Of a stretch of 42,283 nt of DNA, positions 24,783 to 31,888 are shown piece after piece. Source of the DNA: Jeongeupia naejangsanensis (GTDB taxonomy: Bacteria > Pseudomonadota > Gammaproteobacteria > Burkholderiales > Chitinibacteraceae); contig NZ_JAESND010000016.1 in assembly GCF_016865585.1 (NCBI RefSeq), forward strand, positions 1 to 42,283, in the 5' to 3' direction. Positions within the stretch are counted from its first letter, which is position 1, and each line of letters begins with the position of its first letter. The notes beneath the pieces are model-generated. The model was not told the origin of the DNA. It ran no database searches and was given only the letters and a program-made list of their open reading frames with translations. The position numbers and the translations under genes are program-made.

Positions 24783-25547
24783 TTATCGTTGTTCCGGAAC
24801 AAACGCGACCGCATGTGCAATCCGCAGCTCGAGGCCGGCGACGATACTGGCGGCTGCCAGCGTCGCCAACAGATGCTTGAGTGTGTGGCCCGTGAGGTAC
24901 AGCACCGAGCCGATCAGGTGATCGTTGAGCTCGGCCAGCTTGGCCACGCCGTACAGCAGCAGCGCCAGACCGAAGCAAATGCGGTCGCGGCGGTTGCTGC
25001 CCCACTGCCAGATCGGTACCAGCACGATCGGCAGCACCTGCAGGAGCAGATACGGCCGCAGGTCGCCGGTACCGATCAGGCCGGTGATCCACCACCACGC
25101 CACGCTTGCGACCGCCAGGGCTGCGAGGACAAGGGTAAGGATTCGCCCGTCGCGCTGGTGGGTATCTCCCCAGACGCCAGCCAGCAAGCCGGCGCAGACC
25201 AGCGCGATCGGCAAGCGGTCCCAGACCAGACGCGCGTCATCGGGCGCGAGGTGGTAGAAGGTCGAACCGATGCTGGTCAGCAGCAGGCCGGACAGAAACA
25301 GCCGGTAACCCGGCCAGCCGTGCGCCAGCGCGACCTCTTCACGGTAAGGGGCAATCCGGACGAATCCCCAGAGCCCGACCAGCAGGAAACCGAGGTTGGA
25401 CACGACATCGGCGAAATGCGGAATGCCGAAGTGGCGGCTCTGGTCGGCAAACGCGTGGTAATCGGGCAATTGGGGAATCGGGCCATGAATGAGACCCGCC
25501 AGCACGAGGACCAGCGTGACGAGGATCGGGGACAGTGTGCGCAACAT
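24783..25547 (-). CDS. Ceramidase-family membrane hydrolase
   Basis: The 254-aa protein has about seven membrane helices. The motif GSTFYHLAPDDARLVWDRLP (about 90-110) and the C-terminal GHTLKHLLATLA match the alkaline ceramidase family (CREST superfamily), whose conserved Ser, Asp and His residues bind zinc and cleave an amide bond. The substrate in bacteria is unknown; ceramide is not proven. I start at MLRTLSP (25547) with GGAG in front; the longer frame lacks a ribosome site. It is first in the operon with aas and lplT, which suggests membrane-lipid turnover. The divergent regulator gene starts 116 bases away. Confidence 0.82.
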   Translation of the reverse strand: MLRTLSPILVTLVLVLAGLIHGPIPQLPDYHAFADQSRHFGIPHFADVVSNLGFLLVGLWGFVRIAPYREEVALAHGWPGYRLFLSGLLLTSIGSTFYHLAPDDARLVWDRLPIALVCAGLLAGVWGDTHQRDGRILTLVLAALAVASVAWWWITGLIGTGDLRPYLLLQVLPIVLVPIWQWGSNRRDRICFGLALLLYGVAKLAELNDHLIGSVLYLTGHTLKHLLATLAAASIVAGLELRIAHAVAFVPEQR

Positions 25548-25639
25548 GGGTGGCTCCGGGGGAGGAATGCGCACAGCATCGGTGAACATATCGCATACGG
25601 AAACTTCTTCCTGAAAAGTTGCATGAGTTAGCATTGAAG

Positions 25640-25656
25640 GTATCGATTTTTGATAC
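25640..25656. promoter_or_regulatory. Inverted repeat between the ceramidase-like gene and the XRE regulator
   Basis: GTATC, 7 bases, GATAC: a perfect dyad just 8 bases before the regulator ATG. Its place in the divergent intergenic region makes it a candidate operator for autoregulation and for control of the lipid operon. Confidence 0.5.
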
Positions 25657-25663
25657 TTTCCAT

Positions 25664-26395
25664 ATGCACGAAACCGATCAGTTGATCGCGACGATCAAAC
25701 GACAGCTCAAACTGCAGGGACTGACCTACCGCGACCTCGCCGGGAAGCTCGGGCTGGCCGAACCCAGCGTGAAACGGCTGTTCGCCAGCGGACGGCTCAC
25801 GCTCGAGCGGCTGGCCGATATTGCCCGGGTGCTCGGTTTCACCCTCGCCGAGCTGACCCACGAGGCAGCCCAGACTCGGGGCCGGCTGCACCTGCTGGAT
25901 GCCGCGCAAGAGCGGGAACTCGTCGCCGACGAACAGCTGCTGCTGGTCGCCGTGTGCGTGCTGAACCACTGGACCGTCGCCGACATCACCCGGACCTACG
26001 CCCTGACGGTGCCGCAGATCGTCGTTCACCTGGCCCGCCTCGACCGGCTCCGCATGATCGATCTGCTGCCCGGCGACCGGGTCCGCCTCAACGTCGCCCG
26101 TGATTTCGACTGGTTGCCGCAAGGCCCGATCCGGATGTTTTTCCTGCGCCAAGGCATGGGGGAATTCCTTGGCAGTCCCTTCGATGCGGACACCGAGACG
26201 CTGGCGTTCTCGCACGCCATGCTGACGCCGTCGGCCGTGGCCATGCTGCAAGCCGAATTGCGCAAGCTGCGCCAGCGTCTGGCAGAACTGCACGACGACA
26301 GCCGCGATGCACCGCTGGCCGAGCGTCACGGGGTCGGCTTGCTGTGTGCGATGCGGGACTGGGAGCCGGCTGCGTTCACCGCCTTGCGACGCTAG
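25664..26395 (+). CDS. XRE-family helix-turn-helix regulator with unknown sensor domain
   Basis: This 243-aa protein has an N-terminal HTH (about 18-60), LTYRDLAGKLGLAEPSVKRL followed by TLERLADIARVLGFTLAEL, typical of the XRE/Cro fold. The remaining 180 residues resemble a second winged-helix (LNHWTVADITRTYALTVPQI, then RLDRLRMIDLLPGDRVRLN) and an alpha-helical end. I chose ATG 25664; upstream TTG 25619 would run through the dyad. No Shine-Dalgarno sequence is clear, so the message may be leaderless or poorly translated. It is divergent from the ceramidase-aas-lplT operon and probably controls it. This protein type is frequent as a local regulator; its ligand is unknown. Confidence 0.82.
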   Translation: MHETDQLIATIKRQLKLQGLTYRDLAGKLGLAEPSVKRLFASGRLTLERLADIARVLGFTLAELTHEAAQTRGRLHLLDAAQERELVADEQLLLVAVCVLNHWTVADITRTYALTVPQIVVHLARLDRLRMIDLLPGDRVRLNVARDFDWLPQGPIRMFFLRQGMGEFLGSPFDADTETLAFSHAMLTPSAVAMLQAELRKLRQRLAELHDDSRDAPLAERHGVGLLCAMRDWEPAAFTALRR

Positions 26396-26504
26396 GGTGT
26401 TGCGGGCAGGGGCAGACAGGCGCTTGCGCCGGACCGCCGTTGCCCGGGATGGCCGCAACCAAAGGGGTACGAAGCCCGCTGGCGGCTCCCTTGTAATGGA
26501 AGGG

Positions 26505-26948
26505 TCAGGCCGCACTCGCTTGAAGCTCGGAAAGAAGCTTGGCCAAGCGCCGGTCTCGCGTTTCCGCGGACTTGGCTTCTTCAAGCTGGCGCACATGCTT
26601 AAGCCGAAGCCCGAAGGGCAGCTTCTCGAATGCCGAACGCGCGGACGGGTCCGCATCAAGTTCACGCTTCAAGTCCGGTGGCTCCGGCACCTCCCTCGGC
26701 AGTTCGTCCAGCGCAATGTCGAGCTCGACGTGATCGCCCTCCGCGATTCGCGCCCCAGCTCTGTTCCGGGTGCTGATGCCGATCAGGCACATGCCCCGCA
26801 TTCGCGCGACACGAGTTCGCCAGGTGTGGCCGTTGATCGTGACCGAAACGGCCGGCCTGGCGCCACCGCCAAGCGATACCAGCGCGGCCTCCGGGATTTC
26901 GACCGCGGTTGCATTGCCCGAGGGGATGACTTGTGCTTGCAGTTTCAT
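26505..26948 (-). CDS. DUF1905/YdeI (OmpD-associated) domain protein
   Basis: The 147-aa protein has an N-terminal DUF1905-like beta domain (residues 1-80, ending IGISTRNRAGARIAEGDHVE) and a C-terminal YdeI/OmpD-associated helical region with PPDLKRELDADPSARSAFEK and the LAKLLSEL end. The family is linked to resistance to cationic peptides in enteric bacteria and is otherwise of unknown chemistry. AGGTG precedes the ATG. It converges on the XRE gene, 110 bases away. No partner gene is evident. Confidence 0.85.
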   Translation of the reverse strand: MKLQAQVIPSGNATAVEIPEAALVSLGGGARPAVSVTINGHTWRTRVARMRGMCLIGISTRNRAGARIAEGDHVELDIALDELPREVPEPPDLKRELDADPSARSAFEKLPFGLRLKHVRQLEEAKSAETRDRRLAKLLSELQASAA

Positions 26949-27032
26949 CGTTACACCTGAGAATCGTCGCGTGGCCTAACGTTTGGATTTCGAAATCGGC
27001 ATCGCCACTTCCGCTTGAGTGACAGGTCAGGT

Positions 27033-27341
27033 CTATTTGTTAAAGTACAGCGCGGCCGATATGGTCAAGACGATCCAGCATATTCCGGAAAACACCACCA
27101 AGAGTCCGGCCCAGAATCCTTGCATGGTATCGCGCACGCTTTCTGCGCCATATCGATTGTTCTCGTTACCATAACCCGCATCATTTTTGATGATGAAGCC
27201 AATGGCGACAACAAGAAGCCCGACAACAACCCCGACATTCGCAATGCTTTTCCCGGAGTATCTATGAGTAAAAACGCAATAAGCAGCCGTAACCAATGCC
27301 GCAAGCACGTTAATGAAAATTACTCGCTTTATTTTTGACAC
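27033..27341 (-). CDS. Unknown small membrane protein
   Basis: The 102-aa protein has three predicted membrane helices (about 5-25, 34-52, 74-97). It starts with GTG and has AGGTGG nearby. The charged loop IIKNDAGYGNENNRYGAES is between helices two and three. I do not recognise the family. GC content is clearly lower than in its neighbours, and the next gene shares this, which suggests later acquisition. Confidence 0.55.
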   Translation of the reverse strand: MSKIKRVIFINVLAALVTAAYCVFTHRYSGKSIANVGVVVGLLVVAIGFIIKNDAGYGNENNRYGAESVRDTMQGFWAGLLVVFSGICWIVLTISAALYFNK

Positions 27342-27368
27342 CCTGCCACCTACCGCTTTTTAAAATAG

Positions 27369-27440
27369 CGAACCCGCGTTAGCCACCCGGACCGGCTGAA
27401 ACATCCGGCGCATCAAATATGCGTCGCCGAACCCGCGTTA
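27369..27440. repeat. 13-bp direct repeats between two small genes
   Basis: CGAACCCGCGTTA occurs at 27,369 and 27,428, 59 bases apart. The second copy includes the stop codon of the 99-aa gene on the minus strand. The arrangement resembles the ends of a short cassette-like unit, but no inverse core site or other copy is seen here. Confidence 0.5.
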
Positions 27441-27737
27441 CTTTTTCAGTTTTCCGAGAACCTCATTGATATTGACCTCGTCTTCTGAAAAGCAATACTC
27501 ATTCTTGCCGGCCTTGATGTGCAGATATTTTTTTGCCGATGAATTTCTGTTCTTTCGCGCAAGAAAATAATTGACCACCCCCGCAACAAGCAATTCAAAT
27601 ACGCTACCAAGGTAGTTGTTTTCCTGGTAGTAAAGCCTGGATGCCCTGTCCTTCCCTGACTCGTGATCAACCCAAAATTTTTCAACATCACCGATTTTTA
27701 GCTGCACACTCCCAATTTCCACAACACTTTCACTCAT
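27438..27737 (-). CDS. Unknown 99-aa protein
   Basis: I start at MSESVVEIGSVQLKIGDVEK (ATG 27737); a longer frame adds 13 residues. The protein has a beta-rich N-terminus, a short hydrophobic segment (VFELLVAGVVNYFLARK, about 50-66) and a charged C-terminus ending in NEVLGKLKK. I do not recognise a family. It has low GC content and AT-rich codons, like the gene to its left, and the ribosome site is weak. It may be part of a small acquired unit. Confidence 0.5.
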   Translation of the reverse strand: MSESVVEIGSVQLKIGDVEKFWVDHESGKDRASRLYYQENNYLGSVFELLVAGVVNYFLARKNRNSSAKKYLHIKAGKNEYCFSEDEVNINEVLGKLKK

Positions 27738-28455
27738 GCTACGCCCGCAGTTCGGAATGATGCACTGCACTTGCACTCACCCAAGAAAACACCCCGTTCG
27801 ATTCAATACGACTGCGATGTTTTTCCTGTCCCATCCATTACCAAACGTGAGAAAACCCGCGCAGGCACCGGCCGGAAGAACCCAGCAGTCGTGCAATGGT
27901 TTGAATGTTGAAAATACAAACGCGCCAACGTTTCAAATAACAGGCCGACTTTGGCCGATCCAGATTGATTGATGAAATTACCGTGAGCATGACCCCTGGT
28001 TCAACGCAGCTCAGGCAAAAGTTCTTCATAGGGAGCCATGCCCGGAACTTAGTCATTCTTTCGTTGAAGCTGGCTTTTCACTATGTTGTGGACCAACTCG
28101 GCAGAGAGCGACACAAAGCGTATTTTCTGACGAACTGATATATGCGACTTCATTACCCTCACTGCTGTCGGCTTTTCCCACGCTTCAGCATGCCAATACT
28201 GTTACGTTTAACCCAACGTCATCAAAGTCCATAGTTTCTCAACAACCTTACAAAGCAGATCCGCAGATTTTTCTCGATAATACTGACACGACTTACCTTA
28301 CGCAGCATTCATAACCAGTCAGCCATTTTATGTTGCGGAGGCGTTGCGCTTTGGTCCTCGGGCGGCCCGACGTCACGGCACTACTGAGGTACGCCGGCTG
28401 TGGCCTGCAGCATCCGGCCGTCCCCCCGCCTTGCCGGAGACCCTGCATCGGCTCA
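27738..28455. other. AT-richer region without a gene
   Basis: About 720 bases. Frames are short (under 80 codons), overlapping, and have no domain. The part to 28,330 is clearly AT-richer than the core genes; GC rises again near 28,340. No repeats or structured element stand out. It probably belongs to the same acquired stretch as the two small genes to its left. Confidence 0.5.
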
Positions 28456-28460
28456 ATGAA

Positions 28461-28487
28461 AAAAACGCGGCACCCGGCCGCGTTTTT
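28461..28487. terminator. Bidirectional terminator after the SDR gene
   Basis: AAAAACGCGG and CCGCGTTTTT form a perfect 10-bp stem extended by one C-G pair, with a short loop and T runs on both strands. It lies 18 bases after the stop of the minus-strand SDR gene, a textbook intrinsic terminator. Confidence 0.85.
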
Positions 28488-28505
28488 TGTCACCGTGTCG
28501 GCGGG

Positions 28506-29255
28506 TCAGCGCGCGGTGTAACCGCCGTCGACCGCCACGCTCTGGCCATTCAGGTAACGGACCTTGCCGCTGGCGAGGAAGACGATCGTCTGGGCGATTT
28601 CGTCGGCGTCGGCCGCGCGCGGGTTCGGCAGCGACGCGAGCATGCCGGTCTGGACGGCCGCATCGTTGCCGGTGAAGCGCTCGAACATCTCGGTCCGCAC
28701 CGGTCCCGGTGCGACGGCGTTGACGGTGACGCCATGCGGCGCCGCTTCGAGTGCGGCACTCTTGGTCAGCCCCTCGACGGCGAACTTGCTCGCCACATAG
28801 ACGGAGGCACCGGCCATGCCGACCTGGCCGACGATCGACGAGAGGTTGACGATCGCGCCACTGCCCTGCGGCAACATCACCGCCAGCTCGTGCTTCATCG
28901 CCAGCAGCACGCCGAGCACATTGGTCCGGAACGTCGCCTCGTAGTTGTCGACGGTCTGTCCGGTCAGCGGGCCGGATTCTCCTTCGACCCCCGCATTGTT
29001 GACCGCGACATCGAGCCGGCCGAAACGCGCAACGGCGCGGGCCACCAGCTGCTGCACGTCGGCCTCGTTGCGGACGTCCGCATGGACGTATTCGGCTTCG
29101 GCATCGAGCGCGTGCAGTTCGGCCACCAGCGCAGCGCCGGCCGCGTCGCGACGGCCGCTGACGATCAGCCGGGCGCCTTCACGGGCAAAGGCGATGGCGG
29201 TGGCGCGACCGATGCCGGTCAGTGCACCGGTGATCAGGACGACGGGCTTGTTCAT
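28506..29255 (-). CDS. Short-chain dehydrogenase/reductase
   Basis: This 249-aa classical SDR has a cofactor loop TGALTGIGRA (about 10-19), NNAG (about 88-91), a catalytic Ser in LSSIVGQVG, YVASK (Tyr and Lys) and the C-terminal YLNGQSVAVDGGYTA. The Arg pair in SGRRD after the second strand suggests NADP preference. GAGGAG precedes ATG 29255. A LysR gene is divergent, 115 bases away, the usual layout for a regulator controlling the SDR gene. The substrate cannot be read from sequence. Confidence 0.92.
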   Translation of the reverse strand: MNKPVVLITGALTGIGRATAIAFAREGARLIVSGRRDAAGAALVAELHALDAEAEYVHADVRNEADVQQLVARAVARFGRLDVAVNNAGVEGESGPLTGQTVDNYEATFRTNVLGVLLAMKHELAVMLPQGSGAIVNLSSIVGQVGMAGASVYVASKFAVEGLTKSAALEAAPHGVTVNAVAPGPVRTEMFERFTGNDAAVQTGMLASLPNPRAADADEIAQTIVFLASGKVRYLNGQSVAVDGGYTAR

Positions 29256-29370
29256 GGTGTTGCTCCTCGGGGTCGGATGGTGATGCCGATCTTCATCCAT
29301 TCCCGTCAAACCGATAAGAAGGCCGGATCGCCTATCATTCATTCCTGAACAGACTTGATGGACGATACCG

Positions 29371-30288
29371 ATGGACCGGCTTCAAGCCATGCACACCTTC
29401 GTCCGCGTCGTCGAAACCGGCAGTTTTTCGGCCGTGGCGCGCGAACGGCACACCACGCAGAGCACCATCAGCAAGCAGATCGCCGCGCTCGAACACGCGC
29501 TGGGTGTGCGCCTGCTGAACCGCTCGACCCGGGCTCTGGCGCTGAGCGAGGCCGGTGCACACTATTTCGAACAGGCACGGCGGCTCGTTGCCGAAGTAAG
29601 TGAACTCGAAGCCGGATTGCGGCAGGGGGAACAGCGCCTGAGCGGGCCATTGCGCGTCGCCGCCGCCGTCGGCTTCGGCAGGCTGAAGCTGATGCCGCTG
29701 GTGCAGCGTTTTCTCGAAGCCCATCCCGACGTCTCGATCGACCTGCGCCTGCACGACGGCTTTGTCGATCTGGTCGAACAGGGCGTCGACGTCGCGGTCC
29801 GGATCGGCGAACTGGGCGACAGCAGCCTGATCGCGCGGCGCATCGGCACCTCGTACCGGATGGCACTGGCCAGCCGCAGCTACCTCGCGTCGCTGCCGGC
29901 GGCGCCCCGCAGCCCGGCCGATCTGGCCCGGCACAACTGCCTCGTCTACACCGAGCTCAGCGCCGGCAATGCCTGGCTGTTTACCGCCGGTGAAAACGCC
30001 GGCGTTGCGGCCGGGACGACGCAGACCATCCGCGTGCGCGGCAACCTGCAGTCGAACAGCAGTGAGGTCATCCGCAGCGCGGTGCTGTCCGGCATGGGCA
30101 TCGCCTACTCGCCGAGCTGGCTGTTCGACGCCGAGATGGCCAGCGGCGACGTGGTCCGGCTGCTTCCCGGTTGGGTGGCGACCAGCCCGCCGATCCATCT
30201 GGTCTATCCGCGCGCCCGCGCGCAGGCGGCCAAGGTCAGGGCCTTCAGCGATTTCGTCGCCAGCGCGCTGCGGCTCGGGCCGGGCTGA
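29371..30288 (+). CDS. LysR-family transcriptional regulator
   Basis: The 305-aa protein has an N-terminal winged HTH (residues 1-60, with FSAVARERHTTQSTISKQIA) and a C-terminal substrate-binding-like domain. The wording RLLNRSTRALALSEAG and VRIGELGDSSLIARRIG is typical of the DNA-binding and effector regions of the subgroup that controls divergent oxidoreductase genes. It is divergent from the SDR gene and converges on speG with only 5 bases between the stop codons. No terminator is seen in that gap, so read-through antisense to speG is possible. Confidence 0.92.
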   Translation: MDRLQAMHTFVRVVETGSFSAVARERHTTQSTISKQIAALEHALGVRLLNRSTRALALSEAGAHYFEQARRLVAEVSELEAGLRQGEQRLSGPLRVAAAVGFGRLKLMPLVQRFLEAHPDVSIDLRLHDGFVDLVEQGVDVAVRIGELGDSSLIARRIGTSYRMALASRSYLASLPAAPRSPADLARHNCLVYTELSAGNAWLFTAGENAGVAAGTTQTIRVRGNLQSNSSEVIRSAVLSGMGIAYSPSWLFDAEMASGDVVRLLPGWVATSPPIHLVYPRARAQAAKVRAFSDFVASALRLGPG

Positions 30289-30293
30289 GACGC

Positions 30294-30824
30294 TCAGGCC
30301 GGCTGAGCCCGGGCGGCCAGATAGTCCGACTGGAACAGGCACATCCGCAGCACGTTGTGGTAACGGCCGTTGCTGAAGAACTCCTCGACCAGCTCGGCCT
30401 CGATGCTGAAGCCGCACTTCTCGTAGATATGGATTGCCGCCTTGTTCGACACGTCGACGACCAGATACAGCTTGCGCAGGTTCAGCACCGAAAACGCATA
30501 GCGGATCGCCAGTTCGGTGGCGCGGGTCGCGTAACCGCGGCCCTGCGCCCCCGGCGCGATGATGATCAGGAACTCGCCGCGCCGGTGAATGTAGTCGAGC
30601 TCGATCAGCTCGACCAGCCCCACCGGCTGGTCCGCCGCATCGACCGCGACGAAACGGCGTTCGCGCTGGTCATGCACGTGCTGCTCGTACAGTTGGGTCA
30701 GCTCGGCAAAGGTTTCGTACGGTTCCTCGAACCAGTAACGCATCACTCCGGCATCGTTGTTCAGCGCGTGGACGAAGCGCAGGTCGTCGCGCTCGAGCGG
30801 GCGCAATCGCAATGTATTCGGCAT
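30294..30824 (-). CDS. speG: Spermidine N1-acetyltransferase
   Basis: The 176-aa GNAT enzyme acetylates spermidine and spermine with acetyl-CoA and so detoxifies excess polyamine. Close identity to E. coli SpeG is seen along the whole length: [43 protein letters not shown] and [20 protein letters not shown], ending [11 protein letters not shown]. The acetyl-CoA loop is [12 protein letters not shown] chose ATG 30824, not ATG 30830, because AAGGA then stands at a proper distance. The PACE pump gene is 11 bases upstream on the same strand, so the two are one operon. Confidence 0.93.
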   Translation of the reverse strand: MPNTLRLRPLERDDLRFVHALNNDAGVMRYWFEEPYETFAELTQLYEQHVHDQRERRFVAVDAADQPVGLVELIELDYIHRRGEFLIIIAPGAQGRGYATRATELAIRYAFSVLNLRKLYLVVDVSNKAAIHIYEKCGFSIEAELVEEFFSNGRYHNVLRMCLFQSDYLAARAQPA

Positions 30825-30835
30825 GGTCATTTCCT

Positions 30836-31276
30836 TCAGGCCGCCTTGACGGCGGGCAGTGCCGGCTCGGCGACCGGAAACACCCAGTCGTAAGCCCAGT
30901 TGAACACGAAGGCGTAGACCAAATAGAAAACGACGATGGCCAGATCCATCACCAGCGCCTGCCACAGGCTGATCTGCAGATAGAGCGCCATCGCCGGCAG
31001 CAGGATCAGCAGCAGGCCGCCTTCGAACAGCAGCGCATGCACGATGCGCAGCCGCAGCGTTTTGCGCGTCGTGCCGGCGTGGCGCAGCATGAGCCGGTCG
31101 AAACCGAGGTTGTATATGTAGTTCCACACCGTGGCGACCAGCGCACTGGCCACGCCGATCACGCCCATCTTGGCGGGCGGCAGATCGAACAGCAGGAAGC
31201 CGTAGGGAATCACCAGCAGCACACCAAACACCTCGAACATCAGGGCATGGCGGATGCGGTCGGCGACGTTGCGCAC
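30836..31276 (-). CDS. PACE-family efflux transporter
   Basis: The 146-aa protein has four membrane helices and two repeated bacterial transmembrane pair halves: [18 protein letters not shown] and, later, [20 protein letters not shown]. Each has the conserved Glu in helix 1 or 3. [10 protein letters not shown] and NWAYDWVFP are the matching second-helix ends. PACE proteins export biocides such as chlorhexidine, and some export short diamines (putrescine, cadaverine). The start codon is GTG 31276 with AAGGAG in front. Being co-transcribed with speG points to polyamine export as the natural role, an inference from context. Confidence 0.9.
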   Translation of the reverse strand: MRNVADRIRHALMFEVFGVLLVIPYGFLLFDLPPAKMGVIGVASALVATVWNYIYNLGFDRLMLRHAGTTRKTLRLRIVHALLFEGGLLLILLPAMALYLQISLWQALVMDLAIVVFYLVYAFVFNWAYDWVFPVAEPALPAVKAA

Positions 31277-31345
31277 AGTGGTCTCCTTCGTGAATGAAGG
31301 CCCCAGTCTATCCGCCGAGCAATATTGATCCAGTCAGGAACCATC

Positions 31346-31365
31346 GGTTATTCAGATGGATAACC
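31346..31365. promoter_or_regulatory. Dyad upstream of the PACE-speG operon
   Basis: GGTTAT, 8 bases, ATAACC: a perfect 6-bp dyad 70 bases before the PACE start. It could be an operator for a regulator; PACE genes are often controlled by a LysR protein. No regulator gene is directly adjacent here. Confidence 0.4.
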
Positions 31366-31389
31366 TGCGACGCCGGATCCGGGCGTGAT

Positions 31390-31812
31390 TCAATCGTCGT
31401 TGCGCTGAACCGGCGGCAAGCGCAGCAGGCGGGCGTCGCCGACGCGCATCGTCGTCTGGTCCATCAGCCAGCGCGTCAGCGTCTCGCGCTTGTAGTTCAG
31501 TTCGTCGACGCCGAAGCCGGCCAGATCGGCCACCCGCGCGGCGGCAGCGATCACGACTTCGCCGTCATGCGTCGGCGCGCACGCCAGATGGCGGAAACCG
31601 TTCTGCTCGGTCAGCCAGTAGACTTCGTCGCCGTCGTCGACCAGCGCCAGCGTACCGGGACGCTGCGCCGCCAGCTCGGCCGCGACCAGCTGGCAGACGG
31701 CGTGGAACCACTGCCAGGCCTGTTCGGTGTCGTCGTCGGCGCCATAACGGGGAATGTCGGTGAAAAGCGGCAGGGGATTGGACACGTGCGGAACCGGTCG
31801 GCAAAAGCGCAT
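31390..31812 (-). CDS. Unknown 140-aa protein
   Basis: The ATG at 31,812 gives a protein beginning MRFCRPVPHVSN; GTG 31,788 (SNPLPLFTDIPRYG) is another possible start. A longer frame begins inside a hairpin and is unlikely. The protein is soluble and acidic, with WQWFHAVCQLVAAELA and ETLTRWLMDQTTMRVGDARL as helix-like parts and a beta-rich centre. I do not recognise the family. It converges with no gene; the lipoprotein gene is upstream on the same strand, separated by a hairpin. Confidence 0.6.
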   Translation of the reverse strand: MRFCRPVPHVSNPLPLFTDIPRYGADDDTEQAWQWFHAVCQLVAAELAAQRPGTLALVDDGDEVYWLTEQNGFRHLACAPTHDGEVVIAAAARVADLAGFGVDELNYKRETLTRWLMDQTTMRVGDARLLRLPPVQRNDD

Positions 31813-31846
31813 TGTGCCAGATGCCCGCAATGCGCCCACCAACACG

Positions 31847-31868
31847 AACGCCACCCGAAGGTGGCGTT
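31847..31868 (-). terminator. UUCG-capped hairpin after the lipoprotein gene
   Basis: On the minus strand AACGCCACC TTCG GGTGGCGTT forms a 9-bp perfect stem with a UUCG tetraloop, a very stable RNA structure. It lies 20 bases after the lipoprotein stop. No U run follows, so it may protect the 3' end or act with Rho. Confidence 0.6.
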
Positions 31869-31888
31869 GTGCTCAACGAATCGGGCGC

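Noticed and set aside
22671-25631. A 986-codon open frame on the plus strand across the aas and ceramidase genes
   Set aside because: It is the antisense shadow of GC-rich genes; its translation is Gln/Arg/Asp-rich without domains, and the minus-strand genes have clear motifs.
28344-29348. A 334-codon plus-strand frame opposite the SDR gene
   Set aside because: The minus-strand SDR has all catalytic motifs, and the plus-strand frame runs through its terminator.
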